Below, piece by piece: positions 5,265 to 7,453 of a DNA stretch of 7,453 nucleotides (positions are counted from its first letter, which is position 1; every line of letters begins with the position of its first letter). The position numbers and the translations under genes are program-made. The DNA is from Planctomycetota bacterium (GTDB lineage: Bacteria > Planctomycetota > UBA1135 > GCA-002686595): contig JAQBVH010000144.1 in assembly GCA_027623615.1 (NCBI GenBank), forward strand, positions 1 to 7,453. Reading direction: 5' to 3'. The notes below the pieces were generated by a model. It was not told where the DNA came from. It searched no databases and was given only the letters and a program-made list of their open reading frames with translations.

Positions 5265-5849
5265 GTGGATGTCGTCCTCGTCCATCCCGAGATCCCGCAC
5301 AACTCCGGCTGCGCCGGGCGACTGACCGCTGCGGTCGGCGCTCGGCTGCATCTGGTGCAGCCGCTGGGGTTCTCCCTCGACGATCGCCACCTCAAGCGCG
5401 CCGGGCTGGACTACTGGCCGCTGGTCGATCTGGTCGTGCACGCCCACCTCGCGGGTTGCCTCGCGCACCTCGAACAGGGAGGCACGCGGCCGATCCGCGA
5501 ACGCCTGCGCCTGTTCAGCGCCCGCGGCGGAACGTCCCTGTTCGAGACGGCCTTCGCTGCCGATGACGTGCTGGTCTTCGGAAGCGAGTCGAAGGGGCTG
5601 CCCGCGTCCTTGCTCGAGGACGCCGACCTCACCCGGGTCTATGTGCCGATCCGCAGCGGCATCCGCAGCCTCAACCTGGCCAATACGGTCAGCATCGCGC
5701 TGTACACCGCGATGGACCGGGCCGGAGTGCGCCTGCCGGACAACGATGGCACCTACGCCGCCCACCCCGATGCAGCTGCGGACATCTGGCCGCGCGACGT
5801 CGCGCGGCTACCGGGCGCGGAGGACGACGAGCCAGCTACCGGGCGGTAG
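5265..5849 (+). CDS. trmL: tRNA (cytidine/uridine-34 2'-O)-methyltransferase TrmL (YibK), SPOUT family
   Basis: Methylates the ribose of the wobble nucleotide 34 in tRNA-Leu isoacceptors using S-adenosylmethionine. 194 residues, starting at GTG 5265 (MDVVLVHPEIPHNSG); no closer ATG exists and there is no Shine-Dalgarno, but TACACT lies 7 nt upstream. Motifs: PEIPHNSGCAGRL (8-20); LVQPLGFSLDDRHLKRAGLDYW (30-51), near-identical to the E. coli TrmL segment; SPOUT knot motif FGSESKGLP (105-113); and VPIRSGIRSLNLANTVSIALY (127-147), the SAM-binding trefoil knot. E. coli TrmL is about 157 residues; the extra length is a C-terminal tail from about 160 on, acidic and Pro/Ala-rich, partly encoded in the overlap with the convergent gene. 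The stop lies 42 bp inside that gene's 3' end. Confidence 0.95.
   Translation: MDVVLVHPEIPHNSGCAGRLTAAVGARLHLVQPLGFSLDDRHLKRAGLDYWPLVDLVVHAHLAGCLAHLEQGGTRPIRERLRLFSARGGTSLFETAFAADDVLVFGSESKGLPASLLEDADLTRVYVPIRSGIRSLNLANTVSIALYTAMDRAGVRLPDNDGTYAAHPDAAADIWPRDVARLPGAEDDEPATGR
5789..5808. repeat. 20-bp perfect palindrome in the convergent overlap
   Basis: GCCGCGCGACGTCGCGCGGC is identical on both strands and lies at the very 3' end of the glycosyltransferase gene (its last base is the end of that stop codon) and inside the last codons of trmL. It folds into a GC hairpin around ACGT. No T-tract follows on either strand. It could slow or end transcription from both sides or be a chance result of GC-rich codons (RDVAR in trmL). 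Close by, CTACC-GGGC-GGTAG (5836-5849) forms a second small hairpin containing the trmL stop. Confidence 0.6.
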
Positions 5850-7415
5850 GCCCTCGTCCACCTCGAGCGCATGGATCACGACCTGGGTGACCGCCCTCAG
5901 CGGCTCCTCGGCCGGGTTCGAGAACACGCGCTGCTCGATGAGCCCCTCGCCGACCTGCCGTACCTGTTGACGGATGGCGGGGCTGTCCTCGGTCGTGTTC
6001 GTCTTGACCACGACCGCGTGGAACAGGGTCGGTTTCCGGTGCAGGAACCAGGCTCGAGGAACGGCCTTGTCGTGGCCGGCGCTGCGCCCCGCGGTCGTGC
6101 CTCCGCGCTGCGCGACCTCGCGGTTGTAGTCGTGCAGGTGCATGTTCGACTCCCAGCCCACGGCGCCGATCGCCCCGAACGTCAGGCTGTCCTCCGGGGT
6201 CACCACCTGGCCTAGGGCACGACCGAGCGGGAGGAACAACTCCTCGAGGTTCGACACGCTCTGCTCCCAGCGTTCCCACTCGCTCTGGTAGCCGACCCGC
6301 GTGAACCCGCGATAGTCGAGGGACTCGCGCAGCGAGCGCGGCGCGAGCGAGACGTCGTAGACCGGCAGACCACTGACCAGCGCGAACACGCCGCCGAGCC
6401 CGAGTCCGAGGGCGGGCTTGCACCGTGCGAAGCCCACGGCGATCAGTCCCGCGAGGAAAGGGCCGGCGGGGGCGAGGAACCGGAAGAACGGCATCCAATC
6501 CCCGCCCACGAGCCAGTTGTAGGCCACGAATCCGCCGAAGAGTCCGCCGAGCCCGAGAGCGGCCGCGCGCTTCTCTCCGCGCACACCGAGCCCGAGAGCG
6601 ACCACTCCGAGCAGGCCGATCGGGTGCAACAGGAGGAAGCTCGCCGTGGTCTTCCAGCCCCGCGCGAGGCGCTCGCCCGTCAACCCCGCCTTGACGTGCA
6701 CCGTGTTCGCGACCCACTCGCCGTACACCGCGTGCCGCCAGAGCAGGAACGCGCCGAAGCCCACGAGGAACACGCTCAGGGCGACCGCGAAGCGCGCGCG
6801 GCGCTCGAGCCGGGCCTCGCTGCCGATGACGATCCAGGTCACGGCGAAGAGCGCCAGGACCCATGCGAAGCCCTCGACCCGCGTCAGCCCGACTGCCAGC
6901 GCAGCCAGCCCCGCCGGGACGCCGCTGCGCCATTCGGTGCCGCGTAGCCGGGTCAGTGCGGCGTAGGTGGCCAGCACGCAGAAGGTGAACAGGCTCGTCT
7001 CGAGGCCGCCCGTGCACCAGACCGCGAAGGGTGGGAAGGCGGCCAACGCCACGTCACCGAGCAGCACCGCGTGGCTCGGCAGGGCCAGGGTTCGGCTCAG
7101 GTGCAGGTGCAGCAGCACCAGCGTGCCGACACCGAAGGCGATCCCGAGCGCCTGGCTCGCGAGCTCCATACCCAGCCCTGCGTCGTAGGCGTAGCGCAGC
7201 AGCACGACCCAGAGGAAGTTCGAGTACCCCTCGACCGGCGGGGACGCGTTCAGGTGATACGCCAGCTGCCCGTGCTCTGCCCAGTTGCGCGCGTAGCGGA
7301 ACGAGATGTAGGCGTCGTCGATCAGGAAGGCCGAGCGCCAGATCAGCGCTGTGAGGATCACGAGGCCCAGGCCGAGCCCGACCAGGGGGAGAGGAGAGCG
7401 GGGTCCGACGGACAT
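5808..7415 (-). CDS. Polytopic GT-C membrane glycosyltransferase (AftB/GT39-like)
   Basis: 535 residues from ATG 7415. First membrane segment at 10-27, then IDDAYISFRYARNWAEHG (32-49) and SPPVEGYSNFLWVVLL (58-73). This acidic first-loop signature with VEGYSNFLW is typical of GT-C glycosyltransferases of the AftB-like group, which use polyprenyl-phosphate sugars outside the cytoplasmic membrane. Asp33/Asp34 are the probable catalytic carboxylates. Further hydrophobic segments lie near 90-107, 116-132, 141-155, 167-195, 208-226, 258-277, 285-302, 315-328 and 335-350, with GGLET (136-140), TRVEGF (178-183) and GGDWMPFFRFLAPAGP (304-319) between them. Residues 355-535 are soluble, including FGAIGAVGWESNMHLHDYN (413-431). 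An in-frame ATG at 7439 would add eight residues but lies inside the divergent promoter palindrome, so 7415 is preferred. The sugar and acceptor are unknown. Confidence 0.85.
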   Translation of the reverse strand: MSVGPRSPLPLVGLGLGLVILTALIWRSAFLIDDAYISFRYARNWAEHGQLAYHLNASPPVEGYSNFLWVVLLRYAYDAGLGMELASQALGIAFGVGTLVLLHLHLSRTLALPSHAVLLGDVALAAFPPFAVWCTGGLETSLFTFCVLATYAALTRLRGTEWRSGVPAGLAALAVGLTRVEGFAWVLALFAVTWIVIGSEARLERRARFAVALSVFLVGFGAFLLWRHAVYGEWVANTVHVKAGLTGERLARGWKTTASFLLLHPIGLLGVVALGLGVRGEKRAAALGLGGLFGGFVAYNWLVGGDWMPFFRFLAPAGPFLAGLIAVGFARCKPALGLGLGGVFALVSGLPVYDVSLAPRSLRESLDYRGFTRVGYQSEWERWEQSVSNLEELFLPLGRALGQVVTPEDSLTFGAIGAVGWESNMHLHDYNREVAQRGGTTAGRSAGHDKAVPRAWFLHRKPTLFHAVVVKTNTTEDSPAIRQQVRQVGEGLIEQRVFSNPAEEPLRAVTQVVIHALEVDEGLPPGSWLVVLRAR

Positions 7416-7451
7416 CGCGGGGGAGTGTACGGCGTACACTCCCCCGCGATG
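7413..7451. promoter_or_regulatory. Perfect 18-bp inverted repeat spanning two divergent start codons
   Basis: CATCGCGGGGGAGTGTAC (7413-7430) and GTACACTCCCCCGCGATG (7434-7451) are exact reverse complements separated by GGC. Each arm carries TACACT followed 8 nt later by ATG: 7429-7424 with ATG 7415 on the minus strand, and 7435-7440 with ATG 7449 on the plus strand. The central GTGTAC-GGC-GTACAC looks like a dyad operator lying over both -10 boxes. Symmetry stops right after the start codons (ATGTCC against ATGAG), as expected for two different genes. Confidence 0.65.
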
Positions 7452-7453
7452 AG
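7449..7453 (+). CDS. Possible first bases of a divergent gene (truncated by window end)
   Basis: ATG 7449-7451 followed by AG. Only the start codon and two bases are visible. The call rests on its symmetric position, 8 nt after a TACACT box, mirroring the glycosyltransferase start. Product unknown; it may be co-regulated with the glycosyltransferase. Confidence 0.35.

Noticed and set aside
5241..5765. Extending the M61 protein upstream to 5765
   Set aside because: This part is the reverse complement of trmL; the signal peptide at 5240 marks the true start.
1..7453. CRISPR array, tRNA/rRNA, tRNA-Sec, phage or toxin-antitoxin genes
   Set aside because: Looked for by eye on both strands; no repeat-spacer series, cloverleaf pattern or related coding motif was found.

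Overview
The window is GC-rich bacterial chromosomal DNA, densely coding in its right two thirds, with no transposase, integrase, phage, CRISPR or RNA-gene signature. The gene set is DinB-type Y-family polymerase, YceH, an M61 peptidase, TrmL and a GT-C membrane glycosyltransferase. Together with two small lipoproteins and several apparently leaderless starts, this fits a Gram-negative-type bacterium of a GC-rich lineage. Planctomycetota, or a deltaproteobacterial-type lineage, is my weak guess; the sequence alone does not fix the phylum. M61 ends in TGA, so TGA is an ordinary stop in this genome.

Left part (1-1033, + strand): two single-gene units, each closed by a strong intrinsic terminator. 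The first (204-521) is the main find. It is a small lipoprotein with a heavy-metal-associated (HMA) fold whose metal-site motif GMTC is interrupted by an in-frame TGA at the first cysteine. A hairpin with apical loop GGUCU lies 25 nt downstream, which is the layout of a bacterial SECIS element. I read it as a selenocysteine-containing metal-binding lipoprotein. The second (777-896) is a 39-residue lipoprotein whose mature part is almost only charged residues.

Middle part (1034-5240, - strand): M61 peptidase with a PDZ domain, then yceH, then a DinB-like polymerase, all in the same direction but each probably with its own promoter. The polymerase has Leu at the steric-gate position and Asp-Asp in place of the catalytic Asp-Glu. 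Between yceH and the polymerase lies a 385-bp non-coding stretch holding a nested, near-perfect inverted-repeat structure.

Right part (5241-7453): trmL (+) starts 24 bp from the M61 start in a divergent arrangement whose two -10 boxes share the same TA step. trmL converges on, and overlaps by 42 bp, a large membrane glycosyltransferase gene (-). That gene begins inside an 18-bp perfect inverted repeat which also supplies the ATG of a divergent gene cut off by the window end. Six of the starts have a TANNNT-like hexamer 6-8 nt upstream and little or no Shine-Dalgarno, so leaderless transcripts are likely common here. The genes do not form one pathway; the region looks like housekeeping genes plus envelope functions.
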